This document shows, piece after piece, positions 57,011 to 64,000 of a stretch of DNA of 64,000 bases. Numbering within the stretch: the stretch's first letter is position 1; every line of letters begins with the position of its first letter. The notes under the pieces are model-generated. The model was not told the DNA's origin. It saw nothing but the letters and a program-made list of their open reading frames with translations, and did no database searches. The translations under genes were made by a program, and so were the position numbers. This stretch comes from Thalassobium sp. (GTDB lineage: Bacteria > Pseudomonadota > Gammaproteobacteria > Pseudomonadales > Oceanobacteraceae). The stretch lies in contig NVUW01000001.1 of the NCBI GenBank assembly GCA_002733205.1, positions 248,001 through 312,000 of the forward strand, read 5' to 3'.

Positions 57011-58155
57011 TGGCTAATACTGATTTCAGCCGCACCATGGGCAGCGGCCACCAGCAACACGGTTTTGACCGCAGCCGCGCCTGGTTTGAGCGCATGCACA
57101 TCGACCTTGTGTTGTTTTTGCTGATTTTACTACTGGCCTGCTGCGGTCTGTTGATTCTGTACAGCGGCAGTGGTCAGGACATGACCATGGTGAAACGTCA
57201 GGCGCTGCATTTTCTGATTGGCTTTGTGGTGCTGATTGTCGCGGCACAGTTCCCGCCGCGCTTCTATCAGACTGTTGCTCCCTGGGCGTTTGCTATTGGT
57301 GTCATCGCCCTGATCGGCGTACTGGTCATGGGCGTCGGCGCCAAAGGCGCACAACGCTGGCTGGCCATTCCCGGCCTGCCGCGCTTCCAGCCGTCAGAGC
57401 TGGTCAAACTGGCACTGCCGTTAACCGTCGCCTGGTATATGTCGACCCGGCCGGTTCCGCCGCGCTTGTTCGATCTGATGAAAGCCATGCTGATCATCGG
57501 CCTGCCAACGGTGCTGATTCTTAAACAGCCCGATCTGGGAACCTCCATTCTGATCAGCGCCTCCGGCATTCTGGTGCTGTTTTTTGCCGGTATGTCCTGG
57601 ACGCTTATTCTGTCGATGATCGGTATCGTTGCCTCGTGTGCGCCGCTGATGTGGTTTTTTGTGATGCGCGAATATCAGAAGCAACGGGTACTGACCTTTC
57701 TCAATCCGGAAAGCGACCCTCTCGGTTCCGGCTGGAATATTATTCAGTCGAAAACCGCTATCGGTTCCGGCGGTATCGACGGCAAAGGATTTTTACAGGG
57801 CACGCAATCACAACTCGAATTTCTGCCCGAGAGTCATACCGATTTTATTATTGCTGTACTGGCCGAAGAACTCGGCCTGATTGGCGTACTGTCGCTGCTG
57901 ACACTGTATTTTCTGATTATTATGCGCTGTCTCTATCTTTCGTCACGCTGTGAAACTTTATTCGGCCGTTTGTTGTCCGGTAGTCTGGCAGTTACGTTTT
58001 TTATTTACGTGTTCGTAAACATAGGTATGGTCAGTGGCATATTACCAGTGGTCGGCGTACCCTTGCCGTTGGTGAGCTACGGTGGCACCTCGGTAGTCAG
58101 TCTGTTGACGGCTTTCGGATTAATTATGTCTATGTATACCCACCGGCAGAATTAG
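57010..58155 (+). CDS. rodA: Rod-shape SEDS glycosyltransferase RodA
   Basis: 381 residues from GTG 57010. Ten membrane helices. SEDS signatures: PSELVKLALPL, the catalytic-Asp loop FLNPESDPLGSGWNIIQSK and VSGILPVVGVPLPLVSYGG. It polymerises glycan strands with PBP2. Confidence 0.96.
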   Translation: MANTDFSRTMGSGHQQHGFDRSRAWFERMHIDLVLFLLILLLACCGLLILYSGSGQDMTMVKRQALHFLIGFVVLIVAAQFPPRFYQTVAPWAFAIGVIALIGVLVMGVGAKGAQRWLAIPGLPRFQPSELVKLALPLTVAWYMSTRPVPPRLFDLMKAMLIIGLPTVLILKQPDLGTSILISASGILVLFFAGMSWTLILSMIGIVASCAPLMWFFVMREYQKQRVLTFLNPESDPLGSGWNIIQSKTAIGSGGIDGKGFLQGTQSQLEFLPESHTDFIIAVLAEELGLIGVLSLLTLYFLIIMRCLYLSSRCETLFGRLLSGSLAVTFFIYVFVNIGMVSGILPVVGVPLPLVSYGGTSVVSLLTAFGLIMSMYTHRQN

Positions 58156-58166
58156 GATAAAAATTT

Positions 58167-59141
58167 ATGCGCATTTTTCGCGACACTCTGACAAAGCTGA
58201 GCAGCACACTGTTGTTATGTGCCGCGTTGCCCGTTTCGGCAGCGTACGATCAGCACCCGCGCAGCGAAGAGTTTATTGCCGAAGCCAGCAAAGAATACAA
58301 AGTAGACCCGGCGGAAATCCGTACCTGGCTGAGCCACGCCGAAAAACTCGATTCTGTGCTGGAAGCGATTGCCCGTCCGGCTGAAAAAGTAAAAGAGTGG
58401 GACGAGTATCAGGATATTTTTCTGACCAAAAAACGCATCTCCGCCGGTAAAGCGTTTTTGCAGGAACATGCCGAACTGCTGCAACAGGCAGAGCAAAAAT
58501 TTGGTGTTGATAAACACATTATCGCCGCCATCATTGGTGTAGAAACATTTTACGGCACCCGCCAGGGGAATTATCGCGTACTCGACTCGCTGGCAACACT
58601 GGCATTTGATTATCCGCAACGCCCCCTGTTCTGGCGTGAATTAAAGGCGTTTTTTGCCCTGGCTCGCGATGAAGAAATTGATCCGGCCAACATCAAAGGT
58701 TCTTATGCCGGTGCCATGGGATATGGTCAGTTTATTCCCACCAGCTTCCTGCATTATGCCGTTGATGCCGACAGCGATGGCAAACGCGATCTTTGGGGAA
58801 ATCCGGCCGATGCGATTTTCAGTGTCGCCAATTACTTTAAACGCCACGGCTGGCGCAACGGTGAAGCGGTAACCCAACGTGTACGCGTAACGGGTAAAGA
58901 ATACGAAGCCATCATCAATGACAGCCTGAAACCCAAGTGGACAGTGGCTGAATTAAAAGCACTGGGCGTTGAGCCAACCAGCAAAATCGCCGATGAGCGC
59001 TCAGCAAACCTGATTCGTCTGCAAGGAAAAGTCGGCGCTGAATTCTGGCTCGGCGAGCACAATTTTTACGTCATCACGCGCTACAACCACAGCCGTATGT
59101 ACGCCATGGCGGTCTATCAATTAAGTGAGGCGCTGCGTTGA
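58167..59141 (+). CDS. mltB: Membrane-bound lytic transglycosylase B
   Basis: 324 residues with signal peptide (cleaved near SAA|YD). GH103 family with the catalytic Glu in IIGVETFYGTRQGNYRVLD and SYAGAMGYGQFIPTSF. There is no clear lipobox, so it may be a soluble periplasmic form (like Slt/SltB) rather than lipid-anchored. It overlaps rlpA by 4 bp. Confidence 0.93.
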   Translation: MRIFRDTLTKLSSTLLLCAALPVSAAYDQHPRSEEFIAEASKEYKVDPAEIRTWLSHAEKLDSVLEAIARPAEKVKEWDEYQDIFLTKKRISAGKAFLQEHAELLQQAEQKFGVDKHIIAAIIGVETFYGTRQGNYRVLDSLATLAFDYPQRPLFWRELKAFFALARDEEIDPANIKGSYAGAMGYGQFIPTSFLHYAVDADSDGKRDLWGNPADAIFSVANYFKRHGWRNGEAVTQRVRVTGKEYEAIINDSLKPKWTVAELKALGVEPTSKIADERSANLIRLQGKVGAEFWLGEHNFYVITRYNHSRMYAMAVYQLSEALR

Positions 59142-59911
59142 AAGCGGCGGCTTTACTGCTGGCGCTGACCCTGGTGCTGGCAGGCTGCGCCACCTCACGT
59201 TACCAGCACGCCAACGATTTCACTCCGGTTGCACTTGCGGACATCCATAAACTGCCGGAGCCGGAACCTAAAACCGAGCCGCGCAGCAGCATGGGTAATC
59301 CACGCAGTTATCAGGTATTCGGTAAGGAATATCAGGTAATGGACAGCGCCGATAATTACAAAGAGCGCGGCATTGCTTCCTGGTACGGCATGAAATTTCA
59401 TGGTCACCGCACGTCCAACGGTGAAATTTATGATGTTTACCAATTCACCGCCGCCCATAAAACCCTGCCTCTGCCCAGCTATGTGCGAGTGACCCGTGTG
59501 GATAATGGTCAATCCATTATTGTCCGCGTCAACGATCGCGGGCCTTTCCATGAAGGACGGATTATCGATCTGTCTTACGCGGCGGCGGTAAAGCTCGGTA
59601 TTAATAAGATGGGCACCGCGCAGGTCGAAGTCGAAATTGTTAAGCCACCGCACGCGCATAGTGTTCGCTGGGTTCAGGTCAGTGCGCTGTCCGATGCGGC
59701 AGCTGCACGCCGCTTACAGGAGAGCCTGCAACGCTCATTAGCGCCCATGACCTGGCCGGTCAATATCAGTACTCAGGATGGTGGCACAGGTTTGCACAAG
59801 GTCCGTATCGGGCCGGTGCCGGAAGGCGAGGATCTGAATGCGGTGATCGAACGTCTCAATCAACTGAATATTCGTCAACCACTGCTGCTGGCAGCACACC
59901 AGTTGAACTGA
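59138..59911 (+). CDS. rlpA: Septal-ring lytic transglycosylase RlpA (lipoprotein)
   Basis: 257 residues starting at TTG 59138 inside the mltB stop (TTGA) with GTGAGG upstream. Lipobox LAGC. The double-psi beta-barrel domain has GIASWYGMKFHGHRTSNGE and VRVNDRGPFHEGRIIDLSYAAA; the C-terminal SPOR domain (about 180-257) binds denuded glycans at septa. Last gene of the run. Confidence 0.94.
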   Translation: MKAAALLLALTLVLAGCATSRYQHANDFTPVALADIHKLPEPEPKTEPRSSMGNPRSYQVFGKEYQVMDSADNYKERGIASWYGMKFHGHRTSNGEIYDVYQFTAAHKTLPLPSYVRVTRVDNGQSIIVRVNDRGPFHEGRIIDLSYAAAVKLGINKMGTAQVEVEIVKPPHAHSVRWVQVSALSDAAAARRLQESLQRSLAPMTWPVNISTQDGGTGLHKVRIGPVPEGEDLNAVIERLNQLNIRQPLLLAAHQLN

Positions 59912-59930
59912 AGTTATAAAACGCACAGAC

Positions 59931-59964
59931 AAAAAAAGGGGCCATGACTACAGATGTCAGGCCC
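59931..59964 (-). terminator. Rho-independent terminator of the CcoM-like gene
   Basis: On the minus strand GGGCC TGAC ... GTCA TGGCCCC is followed by T7. It lies 54 bp after the small ORF and also faces the end of rlpA. Confidence 0.8.
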
Positions 59965-60017
59965 AGAGGCAAGGTACTCAGCGCAGAAACAGTAAAACGA
60001 AAGTGGTACAGCGTGAC

Positions 60018-60137
60018 TTATTCGCCAGTGCCGTGTTTTTCGATATCTTTCTTCACAGCCCAATACACACCGCCAAAGAAGGCGCAGGTCAGGGCAACAA
60101 TAATCAGACCGGAAAATACAACTTCATCCATAAACAT
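60018..60137 (-). CDS. 39-residue single-helix membrane protein, CcoM-like
   Basis: MFMDEVVFSGLIIVALTCAF, then a second half with FGGVYWAVKKDIEKHGTGE. One membrane helix (about 5-28) with a basic cytoplasmic tail. GAGAGGTGAG sits 5-14 bp before the ATG, a class II ANR promoter lies upstream and an intrinsic terminator follows, so it is a well-delimited gene. Size, the MFxDxVV start and helix placement resemble CcoM, the small subunit of Pseudomonas stutzeri cbb3 oxidase (from memory). No other cbb3 gene is in the window. Confidence 0.72.
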   Translation of the reverse strand: MFMDEVVFSGLIIVALTCAFFGGVYWAVKKDIEKHGTGE

Positions 60138-60219
60138 AATGCTCACCTCTCAGTTGGGCAGTGCCGTTCGGTTGTGGCAATGGCGGCAGCGGCTGCTTCA
60201 TTGCGCTTGGTATGAAGTC

Positions 60220-60260
60220 ACTTTAGCAAGGGCTGGTTGGTCAGAATTGATACAAATCAA
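60220..60260 (-). promoter_or_regulatory. Class II ANR/FNR promoter of the CcoM-like gene
   Basis: TTGATACAAATCAA (60247-60260) is a perfect TTGAT-N4-ATCAA box. TAAAGT (minus, 60220-60225) lies with its centre 31 bp from the box centre, the -41.5 geometry of an activated promoter. Transcription would start near 60212. Confidence 0.7.
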
Positions 60261-60296
60261 CGAAAAAAACGCCGCTGAGGGCGGTTGATCACGAGC

Positions 60297-60310
60297 TTGA
60301 CGCACGTCAA
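60297..60310. promoter_or_regulatory. Second FNR/DNR-like palindrome
   Basis: TTGACGCACGTCAA, a perfect TTGAC-N4-GTCAA palindrome centred 50 bp upstream of the ANR box. It could bind a CRP/FNR-family paralogue. The remaining part of 60138-60585 contains nothing else I can support. Confidence 0.45.
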
Positions 60311-60585
60311 ATAACCATACTGTTAATATGACTACTGGTGCGAACTTTGCTGTTCCAGCAAGTGCCGGATCGGCAGAGAAATCAGCGGCTATTTGCTCTT
60401 TCCTGCTCCGGCTTTTTGCCGCGCCATCAATAGCAGGACGACGCGCAGGCTGATGCCGGGCTTGTCACTGTTGACCCAAACGCCAGATACCATCGCTCTG
60501 GCGCTTATGCTGTCAGCTTAAGCCGGCTTTATTCCTTATCCACACAGGCTCAAAGATTGGTATTTATCGTCAGGCAGTGCAAACT

Positions 60586-62028
60586 ATGGCAATTGGTGAT
60601 CATAAAGGACTGGGCAAGGTGAAAGGACCTACAACACAAGCAGCCTCGCGGCTGTTGCTGTGCGGATTATTGTTCTCTGCCTCTGCCCTGCAGGCAGAAG
60701 AAACAACCTCAGACGCCCAACCTGCAGCCAACAACAGCACAACGCCGAAGCTTGCCACCACACCGAAGCTTGTCACGCTGGAGCAGACCAACCAGCAACT
60801 GGCCGTTCTGATTCACAATCAGGATTATCTCGCCGCCTATCAGCTGGCTAAACCGCTGCTCAGTCTTTATGAAGGCGATCCGTCATTTGATTTCTATTAC
60901 GGCTTCAGTGCCGCCCAACTCGGCTATTTTAACGAAGCCCTGTTCAGCTTTGAGCGCCTGAACAGCAATTACCCGAGTGTCGCCCGTTATCGGCTGGAAT
61001 TAGCCCGCGCGTATTACTATCTGGGCAACTACGATGCCGCCGAGCAGCAATTCCTCCAGGTGCAAAGCAGCAACCCGCCCGCGCAGGTGCAGCAAACTAT
61101 CGGGGAATTCCTGCAACGTATTCAGGAGCAGCGTCAGGCGGTCTTTCCTTCATGGGGTGGCTTTGTCTCGGCCAGCGGCGGTTATGATTCCAATTACAAC
61201 ACCGCTACCGATCTGAACGAGGTCGATCTGCTGGATGGTCTGCTGACCGCCAGGCTGAGTCGTGATCAGCGCGCCCAAGGCAGTGGCTACTATCAACTGC
61301 GCGCTCAGGGCAGCTATATCAGCCCGCTAACCCGGCGCAGCGCCTTGGATCTGCAACTGGGCGCCAGTCGTAAAGACAATGCCGCCGATGACCTGTTCGA
61401 TCTGGATAACCTTTATGCCAGTGGTGGTATGCGTGCCATCCGCGGTCGTCATAACCTTCGTCTCGGAGGCCGTTACAGCCATTACTGGCTGGGAGGGGAC
61501 GACCTGCTGTCAGAGTTATCCGCCAATATCGAATGGCATTACCGGCTCGCTCCTCAATGGCAGACTCAGGCCAGTCTGACGCTGAGTGATCAGGATAACC
61601 TGCGCAATAACGATCTTGATCTGCTGCAGGCCGAAACGCAGCTTGGTGCCGCCTTCTCGGCGGAACAGTTTTCTGTCCAATTCGCTCTGGTATTAGCCAC
61701 AGATGATGGCGAACAGGATTATCAGGCACGGGATACGCTGGGACTGAATATCAATGCCCAGCAGTTGCTGAATATTCACAACAGCCTGTATGCCAGCCTG
61801 ATTCTGCGCGATTACCAGTTTCAGGGCGAAATCCCCGCGGACAATTTGCTGGCCGGTGGTGAAACCCGCGCCGAACAAATGACTCAGGCCATGGTGGGTT
61901 ACGGCTATACCCTGCTGCCAACGCTGACGTTTTACACCCAGCTCAGCCACGTTCAATACGACAGCAATCTTCCCTTATACGAATATGACCGCACGCTGCT
62001 GGAAGCGGGCGTCAATCTGACATTCTGA
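60586..62028 (+). CDS. TPR plus outer-membrane beta-barrel protein (Slam-like layout)
   Basis: 480 residues from the ATG at 60586; a GTG at 60619 with AAAGGA upstream would give a cleaner signal peptide. Signal (cleaved near LQA|EE), a tandem TPRKLxTTPKL segment, TPR helices (about 65-170: YYGFSAAQLGYFNEALFSFE, YYLGNYDAAEQQFLQ), then a C-terminal barrel opening SASGGYDSNYNTATDLNEV and ending with Phe (LLEAGVNLTF). The TPR-then-barrel order is that of surface lipoprotein assembly modifier (Slam, type XI secretion) proteins. Followed 11 bp later by the FecR-domain gene. Confidence 0.75.
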   Translation: MAIGDHKGLGKVKGPTTQAASRLLLCGLLFSASALQAEETTSDAQPAANNSTTPKLATTPKLVTLEQTNQQLAVLIHNQDYLAAYQLAKPLLSLYEGDPSFDFYYGFSAAQLGYFNEALFSFERLNSNYPSVARYRLELARAYYYLGNYDAAEQQFLQVQSSNPPAQVQQTIGEFLQRIQEQRQAVFPSWGGFVSASGGYDSNYNTATDLNEVDLLDGLLTARLSRDQRAQGSGYYQLRAQGSYISPLTRRSALDLQLGASRKDNAADDLFDLDNLYASGGMRAIRGRHNLRLGGRYSHYWLGGDDLLSELSANIEWHYRLAPQWQTQASLTLSDQDNLRNNDLDLLQAETQLGAAFSAEQFSVQFALVLATDDGEQDYQARDTLGLNINAQQLLNIHNSLYASLILRDYQFQGEIPADNLLAGGETRAEQMTQAMVGYGYTLLPTLTFYTQLSHVQYDSNLPLYEYDRTLLEAGVNLTF

Positions 62029-62039
62029 TGGAGACCATC

Positions 62040-63665
62040 ATGCACCGAATTATGCGCTCTGCCTGGCCACTGCAGGCACTGATGATACTGACACTGATGC
62101 TCTGGCAGACGTCGGTACGCGCCGCCGAGCTGGCCGGCCACATCATTATGGTAAAAGGCGATGTAAGCGCTCAGGCCGCCGACGGCAGCAGTCGCAATCT
62201 GAAACGCCGGGATGAAATTTATATTAACGATACCATCAGCACCGGCGCCGGCAGCCGCGTGCAGATCCGCTTTATTGATAACGCTCTGCTGGCACTGCAA
62301 TCAGACAGCAAGCTCAGCATTCATGCCTACCAGGAGGCTGACGCCGATGGCAAAGGTGAAAAAGCACTGATGGAACTGGTCGAAGGCGGCTTCCGCACGC
62401 TGACCGGTACCATCGGCAAGGGTAACAAAGAGGCTTATCGGGTCGACACGCCGGTCGCCAGCATTGGTATCCGCGGCACCATGTACACCACCCTGCTGGC
62501 GAAGGGCAAACTGATCGCCGGCGTCTGGAAAGGCGGCATTACCCTGTCATCGTCACAGGGCAGTTTTAACCTCGGCCAGGATGCCGATTTCAACTTCGGC
62601 GAACTTGGCAACAGCGGCTTTCAGGGAATGCTGGAAGCTCCACAGGAACTGGACAGTGCCGATACCTCATCCGCAATCCCGGACGACGATGCTATTGCGG
62701 GAGATGATACTCAGGACAGCAGCAGCCTGCCGCCACCGGATCCGGCCACTACATCCGCTTCCCAAACCGGCCTGAATGACCGCACAGATAACCGTAAAAT
62801 ACCGGGGCCGCTGGATCAGGACGCCGACAGCGGTACAGAAGAAACCCTGCAGGAATCCGGTAATCTGGTTCACAACACACAATCGCCGGACATACGCCTG
62901 ACTGCGGAAGAATACACGGCATTAATGAACAGCAACCACATCGGCAGCATTATTGTGAACGGTCAGGTGGTGACGGCATCGGCGTTCAAGGATGGTCGCG
63001 GAGAGCCGGTGTTTGTTTCTGTCGACAACGACAACGGTACCGACATTACACGCTATAAGGGCGCATCAGCAGAGATGCTGACCGGCATCGCCGGCATTGA
63101 ATGGGGAATCTGGAACGGCACTACCGAAGTCCCGGTAACCCAACAACTGGACGATAATTCGCTGGCCGTCACGGTGATTCAGTCGCCTGTACTTTGGGTG
63201 ATCGCAAATCCGGTTCCGGAAGGCAACATTCCGACCTCCGGCGTTGTTTCTTTCAATGGCAATCAGGCCATCGGTATCGACAGTCAGGGCAACAACCTGC
63301 TCAGTGCCAGCGGCAGTTTTGATCTCGATTTCAGTGATGGCGCCATCAGTAATGGCTTCCTGAGCGCGGAATACGCCGATCCCCGTGGCGACAGCCAGAG
63401 CGTTGGCGGAAATTTCTGGAACGCTGATTTTACCGGTTCAATTAACCGTAATGGCCGCAACAGTGCGTCGGCTGAGATGCTGTTCAACAGTGGTTATCAC
63501 GGCGAAAACGCCGAGCTGGACGCCAGCGCCAGCCAGTTCAATGGCGTGCTGGTTGCCCCCGACGCGGGTACCTTTACTGGCAGTTTCCAGCTGATCGACA
63601 CCAATGGCGACAGCGCTGGCGGCATTGTAATCTGGCAACAACAGTCAACGTCAACAACACAGTAA
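62040..63665 (+). CDS. Secreted FecR-domain protein with beta-rich C-terminus
   Basis: 541 residues from the ATG at 62040 (GGAG 6 bp upstream). Signal peptide ends near VRA|AE. The FecR domain (about 30-175) has RRDEIYINDTISTGAGSRVQ, FRTLTGTIGKG and VDTPVASIGIRGTMY. An Asp/Ser/Pro-rich linker (about 185-280) leads to a beta-rich C-terminal domain (about 380-535) with FNAD/FTGS-type repeats (GNFWNADFTGSINRNG, FNGVLVAPDAGTFTGSFQL) reminiscent of TbpB-like barrels. It has no membrane helix, unlike anti-sigma FecR. It probably works with the upstream barrel protein. Confidence 0.78.
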   Translation: MHRIMRSAWPLQALMILTLMLWQTSVRAAELAGHIIMVKGDVSAQAADGSSRNLKRRDEIYINDTISTGAGSRVQIRFIDNALLALQSDSKLSIHAYQEADADGKGEKALMELVEGGFRTLTGTIGKGNKEAYRVDTPVASIGIRGTMYTTLLAKGKLIAGVWKGGITLSSSQGSFNLGQDADFNFGELGNSGFQGMLEAPQELDSADTSSAIPDDDAIAGDDTQDSSSLPPPDPATTSASQTGLNDRTDNRKIPGPLDQDADSGTEETLQESGNLVHNTQSPDIRLTAEEYTALMNSNHIGSIIVNGQVVTASAFKDGRGEPVFVSVDNDNGTDITRYKGASAEMLTGIAGIEWGIWNGTTEVPVTQQLDDNSLAVTVIQSPVLWVIANPVPEGNIPTSGVVSFNGNQAIGIDSQGNNLLSASGSFDLDFSDGAISNGFLSAEYADPRGDSQSVGGNFWNADFTGSINRNGRNSASAEMLFNSGYHGENAELDASASQFNGVLVAPDAGTFTGSFQLIDTNGDSAGGIVIWQQQSTSTTQ

Positions 63666-63715
63666 CCGGAGCGGACAGAGGCCTCGGCTGTACCAGTTAA
63701 ACCGGCTTTTCCGCC

Positions 63716-64000
63716 TTACTTCGCGGTATGGCGGAAGACACCATCCCAGTCTTCAGGTAATGCCTGCTGGCGCAGATCAGCGATTCGCTCGATATAAACC
63801 TGATACAAACGCCGTGGTTGCTGCTGCTCTAACCGGGTAAACATCAGCACGGCGTCATCCCAGCGCCGGGCAAAGTAATGCTCAACCGCCCGCTGCTGCA
63901 TTTGCAGCTCCTTCAGCACGGCCTCCTCCACATCTCCAATCCGTCCCAACGGCTCATACACCCGGACAGGCTCATTTTTACCTTTCACCTGAATACGGTC
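63716..64000 (-). CDS. C-terminal end of a probable class III adenylate/guanylate cyclase
   Basis: The frame is open to the window edge, so the 5' part is missing. The visible 94 residues start DRIQVKGKNEPVRVYEPLG, the tail that follows the cyclase catalytic domain in CHASE2-type class III cyclases, then a helical segment VEHYFARRWDDAVLMFTRLE and the end EDWDGVFRHTAK, also typical. The catalytic domain itself is not visible, so the call rests on the tail pattern. It converges on the FecR-domain gene. Confidence 0.6.
   Translation of the reverse strand, partial: DRIQVKGKNEPVRVYEPLGRIGDVEEAVLKELQMQQRAVEHYFARRWDDAVLMFTRLEQQQPRRLYQVYIERIADLRQQALPEDWDGVFRHTAK

Overview
The window is a dense housekeeping region of a gammaproteobacterial chromosome. 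Synteny points to the Oceanospirillales/Pseudomonadales side of the class. The murJ-ribF-ileS-lspA-fkpB-ispH block leading into a minor-pilin cluster and pilSR, the rplU-rpmA-obgE-proB block, and the proA-nadD-rsfS-rlmH-mrdA-rodA-mltB-rlpA block are all arranged as in Pseudomonas relatives. Several promoters carry FNR/ANR-type boxes. A marine Oceanospirillales bacterium is a reasonable guess; the sequence alone does not fix the genus. No rRNA, tRNA, CRISPR array, prophage or transposase gene was found.

Layout. 1-3.9 kb: 3' end of a hybrid sensor kinase with a degenerate ATPase domain, a Ycf46-like AAA ATPase, coq7 and a small membrane protein. 3.9-10.3 kb: ilvBN, a DUF4124 protein, rluD-pgeF divergent from bamD, then a 600-bp gene-free palindromic element. 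10.3-22.2 kb: nadE, pilSR and an AT-richer minor pilin/pilY1 operon in an unusual order. 22.3-34.5 kb (mostly minus strand): ispH-fkpB-lspA-ileS-ribF, murJ, rpsT, kdsA, proB, obgE, rpmA, rplU. 34.9-41.4 kb: ispB, dsbD, an rnk-like gene behind a short leader ORF and hairpin, a 28-residue basic protein, trxC, a response regulator, a DUF465 protein and a TorF-type outer-membrane protein. 41.4-46 kb: lipA-lipB-ybeD-dacA and a TolA-like coiled-coil protein. 46-52.3 kb: short structured repeats, YchJ, DUF3549, DedA, a methyltransferase and two overlapping degenerate GGDEF proteins. 52.4-59.9 kb: proA through rlpA, for proline and NAD synthesis, ribosome maturation and cell elongation. 60-64 kb: an ANR-boxed 39-residue membrane protein resembling CcoM of cbb3 oxidase, then a TPR/beta-barrel protein, a secreted FecR-domain protein and, facing them, the end of a probable class III adenylate cyclase.

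How the genes connect. Envelope growth is well represented (MurJ, LspA, BamD, DacA, PBP2, RodA, MltB, RlpA, KdsA), as is type IV pilus assembly (PilSR, minor pilins, PilY1). Three separate intergenic regions carry near-perfect TTGAT-N4-ATCAA boxes, upstream of coq7, between the response regulator and the DUF465 gene, and upstream of the CcoM-like gene. This suggests a shared low-oxygen response. The least explained parts are the 60-64 kb barrel/FecR/cyclase cluster, the large palindrome at 9.67-10.27 kb, the short inverted-repeat elements at 33.7, 46.0 and 48.6 kb, and several start-proximal hairpins (torF, fimU, rnk).
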